A stretch of DNA of 64,000 nt from Pyxidicoccus xibeiensis (GTDB lineage: Bacteria > Myxococcota > Myxococcia > Myxococcales > Myxococcaceae). The notes under the pieces are model-generated. The model was not told the origin of the DNA, made no database searches, and saw only the letters and a program-made list of their open reading frames with translations. The stretch is taken from the NCBI RefSeq assembly GCF_024198175.1, contig NZ_JAJVKV010000012.1, positions 124,001 to 188,000 on the forward strand, written 5' to 3'. Positions 26,579-36,340 of the stretch are shown here, piece by piece. Position numbers and translations under genes: made by a program. Position 1 is the first letter of the stretch. Every line of letters starts with the position of its first letter.

Positions 26579-26692
26579 AGTGGCGATTACTTCGAGGAAG
26601 AGATTGGAGTGGGTATGCGAGTTGCTGCGGGCGGTTCTGGTTCGGAGGTCGTTTTTGTTGGTTGAGGAAGTTGCCCGCTTCTGGCTGCGGAT

Positions 26693-27130
26693 ATGGGGGC
26701 TGTGGACGTGTTTGAGCCGGTTTTGCTGGTGAGTGGGTATCATGATGGTCCCGTGGCAGGGGTGGCGAGATATGCGGGACGGGCAGTCGTTTTTGATTTT
26801 TTGTTCGATGATGAGGGGGATCGTTATTCGGATCGTTGTGTTTTGAGGTTTGTGTCCGATGGGTATGTGCGTCTGGGTTTGGAGCGCCGTGAGCAATTCA
26901 AGCAGTGGTGGGCGGTGCATGGCCGGAAGTGGCCTGCGGCTGCGGCCATGTCCCGCTGGGAGGCAGAGCCTGATACGCAAAGACTCAATGCCGCGATGAA
27001 GGCCTGTTTGGATGAAGCGCCGGCCGAAGAGGTTCGTGTGAGGGCCGTTGTTCGTCGAAGGCCAGGTCAGTCTGCGCAGCAAGGCGGCATCAATGGGGAG
27101 TACGAGATATCCTGGGGCGAGGCCTGGTGA
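26693..27130 (+). CDS. Hypothetical protein in the Rhs toxin island
   Basis: 145 aa from the ATG at 26693. It has a beta-rich start (VFEPVLLVSGYHDGPVAGVARYAGRAVVFDF), then charged helices and REQFKQWWAVHGRKWP. The family is not recognised. The GC content is clearly lower than the flanks, as in the Rhs tip. It could be a second or orphan immunity protein for an earlier tip, or an unrelated passenger. There is no signal peptide or membrane segment. The start is supported only by frame and codon use. Confidence 0.6.
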   Translation: MGAVDVFEPVLLVSGYHDGPVAGVARYAGRAVVFDFLFDDEGDRYSDRCVLRFVSDGYVRLGLERREQFKQWWAVHGRKWPAAAAMSRWEAEPDTQRLNAAMKACLDEAPAEEVRVRAVVRRRPGQSAQQGGINGEYEISWGEAW

Positions 27131-27291
27131 TGCTGCCTCCGAGTGTCGTTGTGAAATCAGGGCCCTGCCAATGATGGGCCTCCCCATTCAGTCACTGGCG
27201 AAACATTGAAGACGGCCAGGAACGCCGTGGAGCCCCCAGGTGGACCCCCTGGGTTGACGCTGGTGCACCCCGGGCGCCAGTCTCACGGTCG

Positions 27292-28530
27292 ATGCTCAAG
27301 CTCCAGTGGCTCCAGGTCCACCAGTTCCGCTCCGTGAGACCCGGGACGCGGCTGACGTTCAGTCCGTCGTTCAACGTGCTGCTCGGCCAGAACGGCACCG
27401 GCAAGACGACGCTGCTGGACCTCGTCGCCGCCGTCGCCAGCTCCGACTTCACGCCCCTCCAGCGGGAGCCGTTCGACCTCGAGTACGACCTGGCCGCGGA
27501 CACCGGCCGCATCACCGTGCGCGTGCGCAACCCCCCCGAGGCCCCCGACGGCTCCGGCCTGTCCATGGACATCGTCGTCGCCCCGCGAGACATGGCCTGG
27601 CCGCTCGTCATCCGCCGCGAGGGCCAGCAGGTGACGGTCTCCCGCCAGGACGACACCTCCGACGTCGTCCACGAGCGCATCGCCCCGGAGGTCGGCGGCC
27701 GGCTCTGGCTCGTCCTCATGTCCGGCGGCATCGCCTGGGTGGAGAAGACCGGCGAGGGCACCGCCGCCGTCGAGCCCCTGCTCGCCATGGCCCGCGAGGT
27801 CTCCGCCCAGGCCGGCCTCGGCCGCTTCGACGAGGGGCTCGCCCACTTCGAGCGGCTCTACCAGGTGGACCTGCGGCTCTCCCGCCGCGCCGAGGGCGTC
27901 CTCGCAACCGGCACCGGCCTCGCCTCGGAGGACCTGCTCGACGGGCTGCGCAAGGTCGCCGCCGCGCAGTGGGGCTCTCCCCACTTCGTGCTCCCCTCGG
28001 AGTGCGTCCCCTTCCTCCACGACGCCACCCGCCTCCTGGGCTTCGCCTCCGCCGAGGCGCTCCTGTTCCCCCTGGAGACGCAGCCCCAGGGCCGGTACGA
28101 GACGCTGGCGCTCGGCAACCTGGAGCTGAGCTTCCTCGGCGCGGGCGGGCAGCGCGTCTCCGCGTGGCACCTGGGCTACGGCCAGAAGCGCCTCGTCGCC
28201 TTCCTGCACTACCTCGCCCATGCCCGCGCGGTGGTCATCGCCGACGAGCTGGCCCACGCCCTCCACCCCCGCCAGCTCCGCGCCTGCCTCGAGCAGCTCG
28301 GCCCCCGGCAGTCCTTCCTCACCAGCCAGAGCCCCCTGCTCGTCGACGGCCTCACCTTCGAGTCGGCCGAGCACGTGCGCTCCACCTTCGTCCTCTGCCG
28401 CCGCGAGGACGACACCGGCCTGCTCGTCTGGGAGGACCTCACCCCGGAGGCCGCCGAGGACTTCTTCACCGCGTACCGCGCCGCCCCCCAGCGCGTGGGA
28501 GAGCTGCTCCAGGCCCGCGGCCTCTGGTAG
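27292..28530 (+). CDS. AAA/ABC-type ATP-binding protein (AAA_21 family)
   Basis: 412 aa. Walker A GQNGTGKTT is near residue 34, an ABC-signature-like LGYGQKRL near 285, Walker B VVIADEL near 308 and a TSQSPLL switch near 345. This is the overcoming-lysogenization/RecF-like ATPase group found in many defence and repair systems. Here the next gene is 192 bp away and encodes an alpha/beta hydrolase, so no HNH or TOPRIM partner is adjacent. It may be a stand-alone or degenerate defence ATPase. There is no strong ribosome site; the start follows the conserved MLKLQWLQVHQFRS. Confidence 0.8.
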   Translation: MLKLQWLQVHQFRSVRPGTRLTFSPSFNVLLGQNGTGKTTLLDLVAAVASSDFTPLQREPFDLEYDLAADTGRITVRVRNPPEAPDGSGLSMDIVVAPRDMAWPLVIRREGQQVTVSRQDDTSDVVHERIAPEVGGRLWLVLMSGGIAWVEKTGEGTAAVEPLLAMAREVSAQAGLGRFDEGLAHFERLYQVDLRLSRRAEGVLATGTGLASEDLLDGLRKVAAAQWGSPHFVLPSECVPFLHDATRLLGFASAEALLFPLETQPQGRYETLALGNLELSFLGAGGQRVSAWHLGYGQKRLVAFLHYLAHARAVVIADELAHALHPRQLRACLEQLGPRQSFLTSQSPLLVDGLTFESAEHVRSTFVLCRREDDTGLLVWEDLTPEAAEDFFTAYRAAPQRVGELLQARGLW

Positions 28531-28722
28531 CCCGCGACGCGTCCTTGGGGCCCGGGGTAGGCCTGCCTTCCAGCCGCCAGCGCCCCGGACCGGGCTCCCG
28601 AGGGCGCACGCCCCATCCGTCCTCGCGCCCGCTCCGTCGCCCGGCTGACGGAGGGCACCACCCTGGATGCCACGCCGCGTCACGGGCTCGGCTAGACTGC
28701 GGCCCTGGGGAGGGAACCGCCG

Positions 28723-29550
28723 ATGCCGATGCTGTCCGTGAATGGAACGGAGCTGTACTACGAGGACACGGGAGGCTCCGGGCAGCCTGTCGTCTTCAGC
28801 CATGGCCTGCTGTGGAGCACCCGGCTGTATGACCCGCAGGTGGAGGCGCTGCGGGGCCGCTACCGCTGCATCGCCTATGACCACCGGGGCCAGGGCCGCA
28901 GCGCGGTGCCGCCGGTGAAGTCCATCGACATGGAGACGCTGTACCTGGACGCGGTGGCGCTGATTGAGAAGCTCGGCGTGGGGCCGTGCCACTTCGTGGG
29001 CCTGTCCATGGGAGGCTTCATCGGCATGCGCCTGGCCGCGCGCCGGCCGGACCTGCTGCGCTCGCTGGTGCTGCTGGAGACGTCCTCGGGCCCCGAGCCG
29101 CTGGCCAACGTGCCGCGCTACACGCTGCTCAACCTCATTGCCCGGATGGCTGGCATGCGCCCGGTGGCGGACCCGGTGATGCGCATCATGTTCGGCAAGA
29201 GCTTCCTCACCGACCCGAACCGCGCCGAGGAGCGCTCGCTCTGGAAGGCCCGCCTGATGGAGAACCGCCGCGACATCTGGCGCGCCGTCAACGGCGTCAT
29301 CCAGCGCCAGGCCATCGCGCACGAGCTGCCCAGCATCCGCGTGCCCACGCTCGTCGTGGTGAGCGAGGAGGACGTGGCCACTGTCCCCGCCAAGGCCGAG
29401 CGCATCCAGCAGCTCATCCCCGGCTCGCGCCTGGTGCGGCTGCCGCGCGGAGGCCACTCCGTCACCGTCGAGGAGCCCGCCCTCGTCAACGCCACCCTGG
29501 GCACCTTCCTCGACGCGCAGGCCAGCCGGCCGACATCTCAGGCCGTGTAG
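28723..29550 (+). CDS. Alpha/beta-fold hydrolase
   Basis: 275 aa, with GGGAGGGAA as a strong ribosome site. The nucleophile elbow is GLSMGG (Ser95), the oxyanion HG is at SHGLLWS, the acid is probably in SEEDVAT (about 224), and the histidine is in RGGHSV (about 250). It is similar to epoxide-hydrolase/3-oxoadipate enol-lactonase-like esterases; the substrate is unknown. There is no signal peptide, so it is cytoplasmic. It is a single gene followed by a hairpin terminator. Confidence 0.88.
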   Translation: MPMLSVNGTELYYEDTGGSGQPVVFSHGLLWSTRLYDPQVEALRGRYRCIAYDHRGQGRSAVPPVKSIDMETLYLDAVALIEKLGVGPCHFVGLSMGGFIGMRLAARRPDLLRSLVLLETSSGPEPLANVPRYTLLNLIARMAGMRPVADPVMRIMFGKSFLTDPNRAEERSLWKARLMENRRDIWRAVNGVIQRQAIAHELPSIRVPTLVVVSEEDVATVPAKAERIQQLIPGSRLVRLPRGGHSVTVEEPALVNATLGTFLDAQASRPTSQAV

Positions 29551-29562
29551 GCCGCGAGCCCG

Positions 29563-29587
29563 CCGCCCGCAGGAATTCTGCAGGCGG
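29563..29587 (+). terminator. Hairpin after the alpha/beta hydrolase
   Basis: A ten-pair stem with one C-A mismatch (29563-29572 with 29578-29587) and a GAATT loop lies 12 bp after the hydrolase stop. GT-rich sequence follows rather than a clean T run. It fits a terminator in a high-GC genome. Confidence 0.55.
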
Positions 29588-29635
29588 GACGGTGTGTGTT
29601 GATGGGCCTGCACGGGCGGCTCTAGCCTCCCGTGG

Positions 29636-30007
29636 ATGACCCTTCCCATCAGCAACCCGTGGCGTGGTGCAGTGGCGGCAATCCTCCTGGGGCTGTCCGC
29701 GTGTGGTGGAGCCGACGAGGCCTCCACGGACGAGACGAGGGTGGACGCGCTGGTGTCCTCCGAGTCCCGGCTGACGTGCACCACCTGCGGCACCACGAGC
29801 TACAGCACGACCCAGGGCGCCCAGGGATACACGTGCTCCGTGGCCCGCGGCGCCGCCAACGGCTATGTCGACGAGGCCATCCTCTGGGACTGTCCGGCCG
29901 GCGCCTGCAACGTGAAGCGCACCTTCGGAACCTGCACGCCGATAGGCCCCAGCCGGACGGACGGCTTCGAGAGCTACGTCAGCGCGACGTACTCCTGCTG
30001 CCAGTAG
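29636..30007 (+). CDS. Small cysteine-rich lipoprotein
   Basis: 123 aa. The lipobox is LGLSAC (cysteine ~23) followed by GGADE. The mature part has paired cysteines (CTTCG, YTCS, WDCPAGACN, GTCTP, SCCQ) and Thr/Ser-rich stretches. No family is recognised. It is probably an outer-membrane or periplasmic lipoprotein stabilised by disulphides. The gene starts 49 bp after the hairpin of the preceding gene and is likely monocistronic. Confidence 0.65.
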   Translation: MTLPISNPWRGAVAAILLGLSACGGADEASTDETRVDALVSSESRLTCTTCGTTSYSTTQGAQGYTCSVARGAANGYVDEAILWDCPAGACNVKRTFGTCTPIGPSRTDGFESYVSATYSCCQ

Positions 30008-30140
30008 GTGGGCGCGGCGCCTTGCGACCGTGAGGCCACGGGCTGTGAGGCACCTGACGGACGGCGGCGGGGCGTGCTTCCGTGAGTGCACCCCCGCGCC
30101 CCCTTCGTTATGCACTCGCGCAGCCGGGAGGAGGAACGAG

Positions 30141-30425
30141 ATGCCTGTGGCGAAGTGGAACGGTGTCGTCATCGCGGAGAGCCCGCGCTGTGAGAAGGTG
30201 GAGGGCAACTGGTACTTTCCCGCGGACTCGATTCGCCGCGAGTACTTCCGCCCGAGCGACACCCACTCACTCTGCGTGTGGAAGGGCACGGCGAGCTACT
30301 ACGACGTCGTCGTCGACGGGCAGGTGAACAAGGACGCGGCCTGGTACTACCCGGAGCCGAAGCCCGCCGCCTCCAACATCGCCGGCCATGTCGCCTTCTG
30401 GCGCGGGGTGACGGTGGAGGGCTGA
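30141..30425 (+). CDS. DUF427 (cupin-like) domain protein
   Basis: 94 aa from the ATG at 30141, chosen because GGGAGGAGGAA lies just upstream and the domain begins at once. Conserved DUF427 features are AKWNGVVIAES, NWYFPADSI, SHSLCVWKGTASYY-like and WYYPEPKPAASNIAGHVAFW. It is a single compact beta-roll domain of normal length. Members are small cytoplasmic proteins of undefined biochemical role. No operon partner is seen. Confidence 0.9.
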   Translation: MPVAKWNGVVIAESPRCEKVEGNWYFPADSIRREYFRPSDTHSLCVWKGTASYYDVVVDGQVNKDAAWYYPEPKPAASNIAGHVAFWRGVTVEG

Positions 30426-31064
30426 GCCCGCGGGTGCCTCGGTGCCTGCACCTCCGGGACGTCCGGCGCGGAAGACCTGGCTTGCTGAATCCGAGCAATG
30501 CTCCAGAGGTGACGCCGAGCCGAAGACAGACGGGAAGGACTGGCCGAAGATGCAGCTTCGCCGGCCCTCGTCGAGCGCTCCGCTCGCACGGCCGCCATAC
30601 GGAGCGAAGGCCCGTGGTTGGCAATTGCGCTGACGATTTTCTGCCGGTGACGCCTGGGCAGAAGCAGATGGCGCCTGATTGGCAGGCGCCGGGGTGCTAC
30701 GGCTATTCCCTGGCGTCGTCCATTCATGGTACACGCCCGGCACGGGGCCGAGGCCTGGGGCCGCCTCGGCCCTGAACGGACTCAACCGAACGAAGCAGCC
30801 GCAGTCCCACGCATGGTGAAGCCTTCAGTGGAAGGGGCGGGTTCCTACGCCTTTCTCGCTGGCCACCCTTGCGTCCAGTGCACCTCTCGAAGTTTTCGTC
30901 CCTGCATGGTGCGGGCCGCCCATGCGCATCTCAGTCCCAATTCCTGTCATCGCGGATTGACCGAGTGCGCCCGGGGTGTGCCCTGCGCCCGGTCCCTTCC
31001 GAGTTGGTGATGTCCTGCCGGGTGCTGGCGCGCGAGGCGCTGGACCTGGACGCTCGAGGTATGG
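30426..31064. other. Intergenic region of 639 bp
   Basis: No convincing gene is found here. Open frames exist on both strands but have random-looking composition, no ribosome site and no recognisable domain. The region holds one perfect small hairpin (30670-30690) and, near its 3' end, a ribosome site for the PA14 gene (GAGGT at 31056). It presumably carries the promoter of the PA14/Rhs locus. Confidence 0.6.
30670..30690. terminator. Perfect 8-bp hairpin in the intergenic region
   Basis: GGCGCCTG and CAGGCGCC (30670-30677 and 30683-30690) pair perfectly around a 5-nt loop ATTGG. No T run follows on either strand. It could be a terminator for DUF427 read-through or an operator upstream of the PA14/Rhs locus. 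Confidence 0.4.
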
Positions 31065-34000
31065 ATGTTTGCACGTAGCAGACGTTTGTTTTTGGCTGTG
31101 GGTCTGGCCTTGTGGGCCACGGCCTGTGGAACTGAATCTGAGAACACCCTGGAGCCCGAGCTTGCGCAGGCGGACGGCGAGCTCAACACGGGCAGCTCGT
31201 GCGGGCCTCCGCAGGTCGCGGCGGTGCTCGAGAATGGCACGATGCCCGCGCGCGAGGACCGCAAGTGCGAGGGGCCCTGGGAGTACAGCAAATACGCGTC
31301 CTGCTACGTCAAGAAGGGCAGCCTGGCCTGCGGAATCGAGAGGTACGAGCAGACGAAGTGCTCGGTGGACAAGACCTGCCGCCACCCCGACTTCGGCGTC
31401 GAGTCCCGCGCGACGCTGACGAGGACCGTCCAGGTGATGGGCGAGCGCAAGAATGGCAGGCGCTGCGTCATCATCGATGACCGGGGTACGCAGCAGTGCG
31501 AGACCTACGTCTACTATGACTTCAGGGATACCTGCCGCTTTGCCGCCACCTCCGCGAAGGCCGCGGTGGATGACAGGCATGAGACCGGTGTCACCATCCA
31601 GAGCCACACCCCCACGCCGGCCACGGCGGAGGGGGAGGACACCGAGACCGCTTCGTGCAGGTACGTCCTCGGGGGCTACCCCACCTACTACCAGCAGCAG
31701 GGCAGTGTGTGCGGCAGTGACCTGGTCGACTGTGATGACACGACCAAGCCCATCTACAAGGTGTGCCGTGATTCCAGCCACGGACAGGCGGGCAACCCGG
31801 AGGAGTGCCATGACGAGGGGCTCCCGGGGACGCTCGCGCCGGGCCGCTTCTTCTCCGGGCCGGGCCTGACGCTCAACCAGCTGCGTGCGAGCGCCTCCGC
31901 GCTCGCGGTGACGAAGGAAGTCAGCGGCTCCGCCCCCCGCTGCACCACGGACGACGACAAGCCCATCACCACGCCGCTGGAGGTCGAGCAGAAGTTCGAC
32001 AGGCTCCAGGACCAGCTCCAGACGCTCAATGGCTGGGAGAGCACCCCGAGCACGGCGCCCACGGGGGTGGACCGGGCCCTGCTGCGGCAGCTGCTGGTGC
32101 GCAAGTCCAAGGTCCTGTTCGAGCTGAAGGGGAAGCACCTCACGAGCGCCCAGGTCACGAAGGTGGTGGGGCTCTACCGCGCCTACCCCGAAGGCGGCAC
32201 CCGCCTGCTGTCGCGGGTCGACCCGACGGTGAACTTCGACTGGGGCATGGGTGCACCTGCCCCGGGCGTGCCCGCGGACAACTTCACGGTGCGCTGGACG
32301 GGGAAGGTCATCCCCCGCTACTCCCAGACGTACACCTTCTACACCGCCAGCGACGCCGGCGTGCGGCTCTGGGTGGATGGCAAGCTGCTCATCGACAACT
32401 GGTCGCCCCATGGCCTCACGGAGAACCTGGGGGCCATGACGGCGGCGCTCGTCGCGGGCCAGGAATATGACATCCGTCTCGAGTTCTTCGAGGGCACCGA
32501 CTCCGCCGTGGCGCGGCTGCTCTGGTCCAGCACGAGCCAGACCAAGGAGGCCATCCCCTCCACGCAGCTGAGGACGCCTGGTGGCGTCCCGGGGTTGCTG
32601 GGCGAGTACTTCGACGCCCAGCGCGCGGACTGCCGCAACCCGTGGGTGGCCCCGGTGGAGGACTCCGCCTGCGCGGGGGCCAGCAGTGTCAACGGCCTCT
32701 TCGCCATGTGCCGCCGGCTGACGCTGGACCACGTGCCCGCGTCGTCGGTGGAGCGGGTGATGGACACCTGCATCAACGCCATCGCGGAGGCCGAGGCCCT
32801 CGCCTGCATGCAGGGGAAGTACGGGGAGACCTATGAGGAGCTCCTTCCCTCGCTCATCAAGGAGCAGCTCGCCACGCCCCATGCGGTGACGGCCGCCGCA
32901 CGGACCGAGGCGCTGCGCCGCAAGCTGGGCTATGTGGACAGCTGGTACCGCAAGGTCCGCGGCCCCATCTATGGTGGGGACCGACTGTCGCGGCCGCTCA
33001 ACCAGCGTGTCAGTGAGCTGCTGGGTGAGTTCTGGCGCGGGACGTACATCTCCGAGCGGGCACTGAACATCAAGCCCGGCTCCGGCGAGCCGGAGGCGCC
33101 GCCTCTGTCGGTGGGTGACATCCCGGGCCTGTCGGACACCTACCTCCTGGCGGACCGCGAGGTGCTCAAGGCGGCCTTCCCGGAGTCCACGGAGCTGACG
33201 GCGCCGCTGACCTCCGCGCCGCTGGTGCTGGTGGTGAGCGACGCCCTCCAGGGCCTGGTGGAGCGGCTGGGGAACACGTCGGACGCGCACGACCTGGGCT
33301 GCCGCTTCCGGCAGTGCGCCTCCGGCAAGCTCACCACGGAGGTGAGCCACCAGTGGAAGTACCTGGGCATCCTGTATGACGCGGCGGCGCTGAACACGAC
33401 CGCCACGGCGCCCATCCAGAAGGTGGATGCGGACTGGCTGGCGGTCTACCAGCAACTGAACCTGCGGCACGACGTGCTGGCCAGCGCGCTGAAGGACGCG
33501 GCGGGGCTGGACATCTACTCGGTCCTGAACCTGGAGCGCACACCCCAGGAGCAGATTGCCCCGGTGGCCTACAGCCTGCTGGAGACGATGAAGGGGGCCC
33601 GAGCCCGCACGAGCAGCTACGAGCAGTTCGGCACCTTCGACGCGACCCTGCGCAACACGCTTCACGCGGGCATGAACATCCAGGAGAAGGACGAAATCGT
33701 CAATGACGTGAACATCGCCCTGAACAACCTCCAGGTCGTCATTGACGCGTACAACCGGGACCTGCCCACCTACCTCCAGACGTACCTGGAGGAGATGCGG
33801 GGACAGCGCCAGGCGGCGCGGACCGCCTCCGAAATCCAGCTGATGATGAAGCGGGTTGCGCAGCTGGACACGGATCTGCAGGGCATGCGGCACAACGCGC
33901 GCATCGCCGAGGCGAGGCACGCCGACCACTTCGTCCGCACGTTCCGGGAGCTGCTCGGCAAGCCCCAGGTGGCGGACTTCCTCGTGGCTCAGGGGCCGGA

Positions 34001-36176
34001 GAGGACCATCCCCGTCTCCGCGGAGCACGCGAACTACTCGGGCTCGCAGCCCACGCACAACGACAACATCGTGGTGATGTCCGCCACGGGCCTGGTCAAC
34101 ACTGCGAGCGCGGGTGACATCCTCCACATCAACGTCACGGGTCAGTGGGCTCCCGTCTGCGCGCTCAGCGCGCCCGCGGCGGCCATGAAGATTCCAGGCA
34201 GCCCGGATGTGTCGACCATCAGCACCGCGGGTGTCACCACGGGGCCGGAGGGCTTCACGGTGACGTTCACCGGGACGGGCTACACCGCCCAGTCCCTCAC
34301 CCACGTGAATCAGGATGGCACCTACGACTCGGACTCGATTACCGGCGACGCCTGCATCGGCGTGCGCTCGGAGGCGGGAACGCCCTTCGCCGACCTGATT
34401 GGCACCGACGTGGAGGTCTTCGCGGAGGCCAAGGCCTGTATCGGCTACTCGCACTCGAACCAGCGCGCCGACATCGACACCACCACCACCGCGAACGGCT
34501 CCGAGTCGCGCAGCAGCGCGTCCTTCACGGCCGGCCTGCGGGTGCCCGGCACGCCCTTCCCCCACCTGCCCGTGGGCAGCCTCCTGCTGGTGGAGATGAC
34601 GAAGGGCCGCACCGAGCGCAAGGACATCCAGCAGGTCTACGTGCTCCACCGCCCGGCGACCACCGTCCTCATCCCGAGCCGCGCGGCGGCGCCCGCGGGC
34701 GTGGACCTCTACCTCGTCGTCAACGACCGGGACGGCTGCGACGTGAGCAGCGATGCCCTGACGCTCAAGGTGAACCGCGCCACCCCGGTGGGCTCGGGGC
34801 CCATGGCCATCCGGCTCCTGAATGCCCTGGCGAGCGCCAAGGCCGCGGTGGATGAGGCAGGGCGCAATGCCCTGACCGAGGGGCGCGTCAGCGCGTCGGC
34901 CCTCGCCACCATCCGCTCCAACGCGTACGTGGCACTGGAGCACGGCTGCGACACGTGTGGCTTCAACCAGTTCCCGAGCCAGCTCCAGGGCCTGTTCAAC
35001 GCCTGGATTGACCACGAGCTCGCGGCGCTGTCCCGGCGGGCGGAGATGATTGCCACGGAGCGGGAGATGCAGCTGCTGGCGATGGAGCTGGAGGCGCTCG
35101 GGGCGGACCTGGCCCGGCAGGAGGGTGAGTCTCGCCTGGCGCGTCAGCTTCCGCTGCTGGCGCTGCGAGACCTGGAGGGTACGGAGCTGGCGGATGCCAC
35201 GCGCCAGCTGACGAAGGTCGTCAACCGGGACCTGATGCCCATCATCGAGCTGCGCTATCCCGAGATGCTCACCACCCTGGCGGCGGACACGACGGCTCGG
35301 AACGAGCTGCTCGCGCTCACCGACGGCGTGGTGCCAAACGCCCCTGTGTCCCAGCAGCGCGCGACCCACTGGACCCGCTCGCGGGTGGAGACGGCCAAGG
35401 TGCTCAGGAGCTTCATCAACCGGGTGATGCTGGACCTGTCGACCCGGCGGAGCCCCGGCAACGACGCCACCGCGTATCCCTACATCGCCGTCAGCTTCCC
35501 CCGGCCGGGACGCCCCGCGGGGTGGCAGTCCGCCTACAAGACGGTGGACGCCGTTCGTGCCGAGCAGGTCTGGAAGCAGATTCTGCGCAGGGAGTGGTCG
35601 TCCTTCACGGTGCTGCCCGAGGACCTGTACGCCCGTGACGGCTACCAGGGGCGAGGGTGCAGCCAGGGCCTCATGGTCATCCGCGCCATGGGAATCCATT
35701 TCGGCATCCCGGGCTCGGACGAGGCCGCGCTGGCCCTGAACGACACGGTCTACTACCCCTCTTTGCGAGTGGCCCGGTGGCTGACCTTCGCGACGAAGAC
35801 CGGCCCCCTGGTCTACGAGCAGCTCAACGACGAGTACCTGGGGACGGACATGCGGGTCACCTTCGGTCCCGCTCCCAAGGCGGAGCACTGGTTCGGTGAG
35901 AAGGGCGTGCGGGCGCTGCGCTACGGCAACGGGCTCTCCCCGTTCACGACCTTCGACTTCAACCTCTCGGCGCTGAACGACATGGTCCTCCAGGGCCTCG
36001 TGCTGCGCGACGATGTGGAGGAAATCGTCCTCAGCTTCGAGGTGGAGACGAAGCCGCTGTCGAGCGACATGACGTGGATCAAGTCGTGCGTGCCCCCGCC
36101 GACGCCGACGCCGACGCCGACGCCCGGCCCGGACGTGCTGCCGCCGCACGGTGGAGGCACCACCCCGGACGCGTAG
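31065..36176 (+). CDS. 1703-residue PA14-domain lipoprotein, function unknown
   Basis: The start ATG at 31065 has GAGGT upstream. A lipobox (LWATACG, cysteine ~21) leads a mature protein of about 1680 residues. Residues ~50-190 are cysteine-rich. A PA14/GLEYA-like carbohydrate-binding domain spans about 368-505 (FTVRWTGKVIPRYSQTYTF, DGKLLIDNW, EYDIRLEFFE). The rest is mostly helical with possible coiled coils (about 830-980), a beta-rich section near 1000-1220 and a threonine-proline repeat (PTPTPTPTPTPG) close to the C-terminus. It directly precedes the second Rhs gene with a strong terminator between, so it may be a surface partner. No enzyme motif is seen. Confidence 0.8.
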   Translation: MFARSRRLFLAVGLALWATACGTESENTLEPELAQADGELNTGSSCGPPQVAAVLENGTMPAREDRKCEGPWEYSKYASCYVKKGSLACGIERYEQTKCSVDKTCRHPDFGVESRATLTRTVQVMGERKNGRRCVIIDDRGTQQCETYVYYDFRDTCRFAATSAKAAVDDRHETGVTIQSHTPTPATAEGEDTETASCRYVLGGYPTYYQQQGSVCGSDLVDCDDTTKPIYKVCRDSSHGQAGNPEECHDEGLPGTLAPGRFFSGPGLTLNQLRASASALAVTKEVSGSAPRCTTDDDKPITTPLEVEQKFDRLQDQLQTLNGWESTPSTAPTGVDRALLRQLLVRKSKVLFELKGKHLTSAQVTKVVGLYRAYPEGGTRLLSRVDPTVNFDWGMGAPAPGVPADNFTVRWTGKVIPRYSQTYTFYTASDAGVRLWVDGKLLIDNWSPHGLTENLGAMTAALVAGQEYDIRLEFFEGTDSAVARLLWSSTSQTKEAIPSTQLRTPGGVPGLLGEYFDAQRADCRNPWVAPVEDSACAGASSVNGLFAMCRRLTLDHVPASSVERVMDTCINAIAEAEALACMQGKYGETYEELLPSLIKEQLATPHAVTAAARTEALRRKLGYVDSWYRKVRGPIYGGDRLSRPLNQRVSELLGEFWRGTYISERALNIKPGSGEPEAPPLSVGDIPGLSDTYLLADREVLKAAFPESTELTAPLTSAPLVLVVSDALQGLVERLGNTSDAHDLGCRFRQCASGKLTTEVSHQWKYLGILYDAAALNTTATAPIQKVDADWLAVYQQLNLRHDVLASALKDAAGLDIYSVLNLERTPQEQIAPVAYSLLETMKGARARTSSYEQFGTFDATLRNTLHAGMNIQEKDEIVNDVNIALNNLQVVIDAYNRDLPTYLQTYLEEMRGQRQAARTASEIQLMMKRVAQLDTDLQGMRHNARIAEARHADHFVRTFRELLGKPQVADFLVAQGPERTIPVSAEHANYSGSQPTHNDNIVVMSATGLVNTASAGDILHINVTGQWAPVCALSAPAAAMKIPGSPDVSTISTAGVTTGPEGFTVTFTGTGYTAQSLTHVNQDGTYDSDSITGDACIGVRSEAGTPFADLIGTDVEVFAEAKACIGYSHSNQRADIDTTTTANGSESRSSASFTAGLRVPGTPFPHLPVGSLLLVEMTKGRTERKDIQQVYVLHRPATTVLIPSRAAAPAGVDLYLVVNDRDGCDVSSDALTLKVNRATPVGSGPMAIRLLNALASAKAAVDEAGRNALTEGRVSASALATIRSNAYVALEHGCDTCGFNQFPSQLQGLFNAWIDHELAALSRRAEMIATEREMQLLAMELEALGADLARQEGESRLARQLPLLALRDLEGTELADATRQLTKVVNRDLMPIIELRYPEMLTTLAADTTARNELLALTDGVVPNAPVSQQRATHWTRSRVETAKVLRSFINRVMLDLSTRRSPGNDATAYPYIAVSFPRPGRPAGWQSAYKTVDAVRAEQVWKQILRREWSSFTVLPEDLYARDGYQGRGCSQGLMVIRAMGIHFGIPGSDEAALALNDTVYYPSLRVARWLTFATKTGPLVYEQLNDEYLGTDMRVTFGPAPKAEHWFGEKGVRALRYGNGLSPFTTFDFNLSALNDMVLQGLVLRDDVEEIVLSFEVETKPLSSDMTWIKSCVPPPTPTPTPTPGPDVLPPHGGGTTPDA

Positions 36177-36193
36177 TCCCCCTCGTAGCACCC

Positions 36194-36226
36194 GGCCCCT
36201 GGCCACCCCGCGAGGTGGCCGGGGCC
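36194..36226 (+). terminator. Strong hairpin after the PA14 gene
   Basis: A thirteen-pair stem, 36194-36207 with 36214-36226, has one bulged T and a six-base loop, 18 bp after the PA14 stop. It is followed by GTCGTCTTCTGTC. It should separate PA14 from Rhs transcription, at least partly. Confidence 0.7.
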
Positions 36227-36340
36227 GGCCTGTCGTCTTCTGTCATCAATCCTCAACTGCCGTGACGTCCGGGGTGCCGGGTGGCGTGTCCACCTGTCTC
36301 GCGCCATGGGCCGTCACGCCTGGAGCTGGTCTTGTCTCGA

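Noticed and set aside
30442..30633. Small open frame in the intergenic region
   Set aside because: No ribosome site, random composition and no domain.
36096..36126. Short tandem CCGACG repeat
   Set aside because: It encodes the Thr-Pro linker near the end of the PA14 protein and is not a separate repeat element.
30825..36206. Open frame of about 1790 codons antisense to the PA14 gene
   Set aside because: His/Arg/Gly/Val-rich shadow of the third-position GC bias with no recognisable domain or ribosome site.
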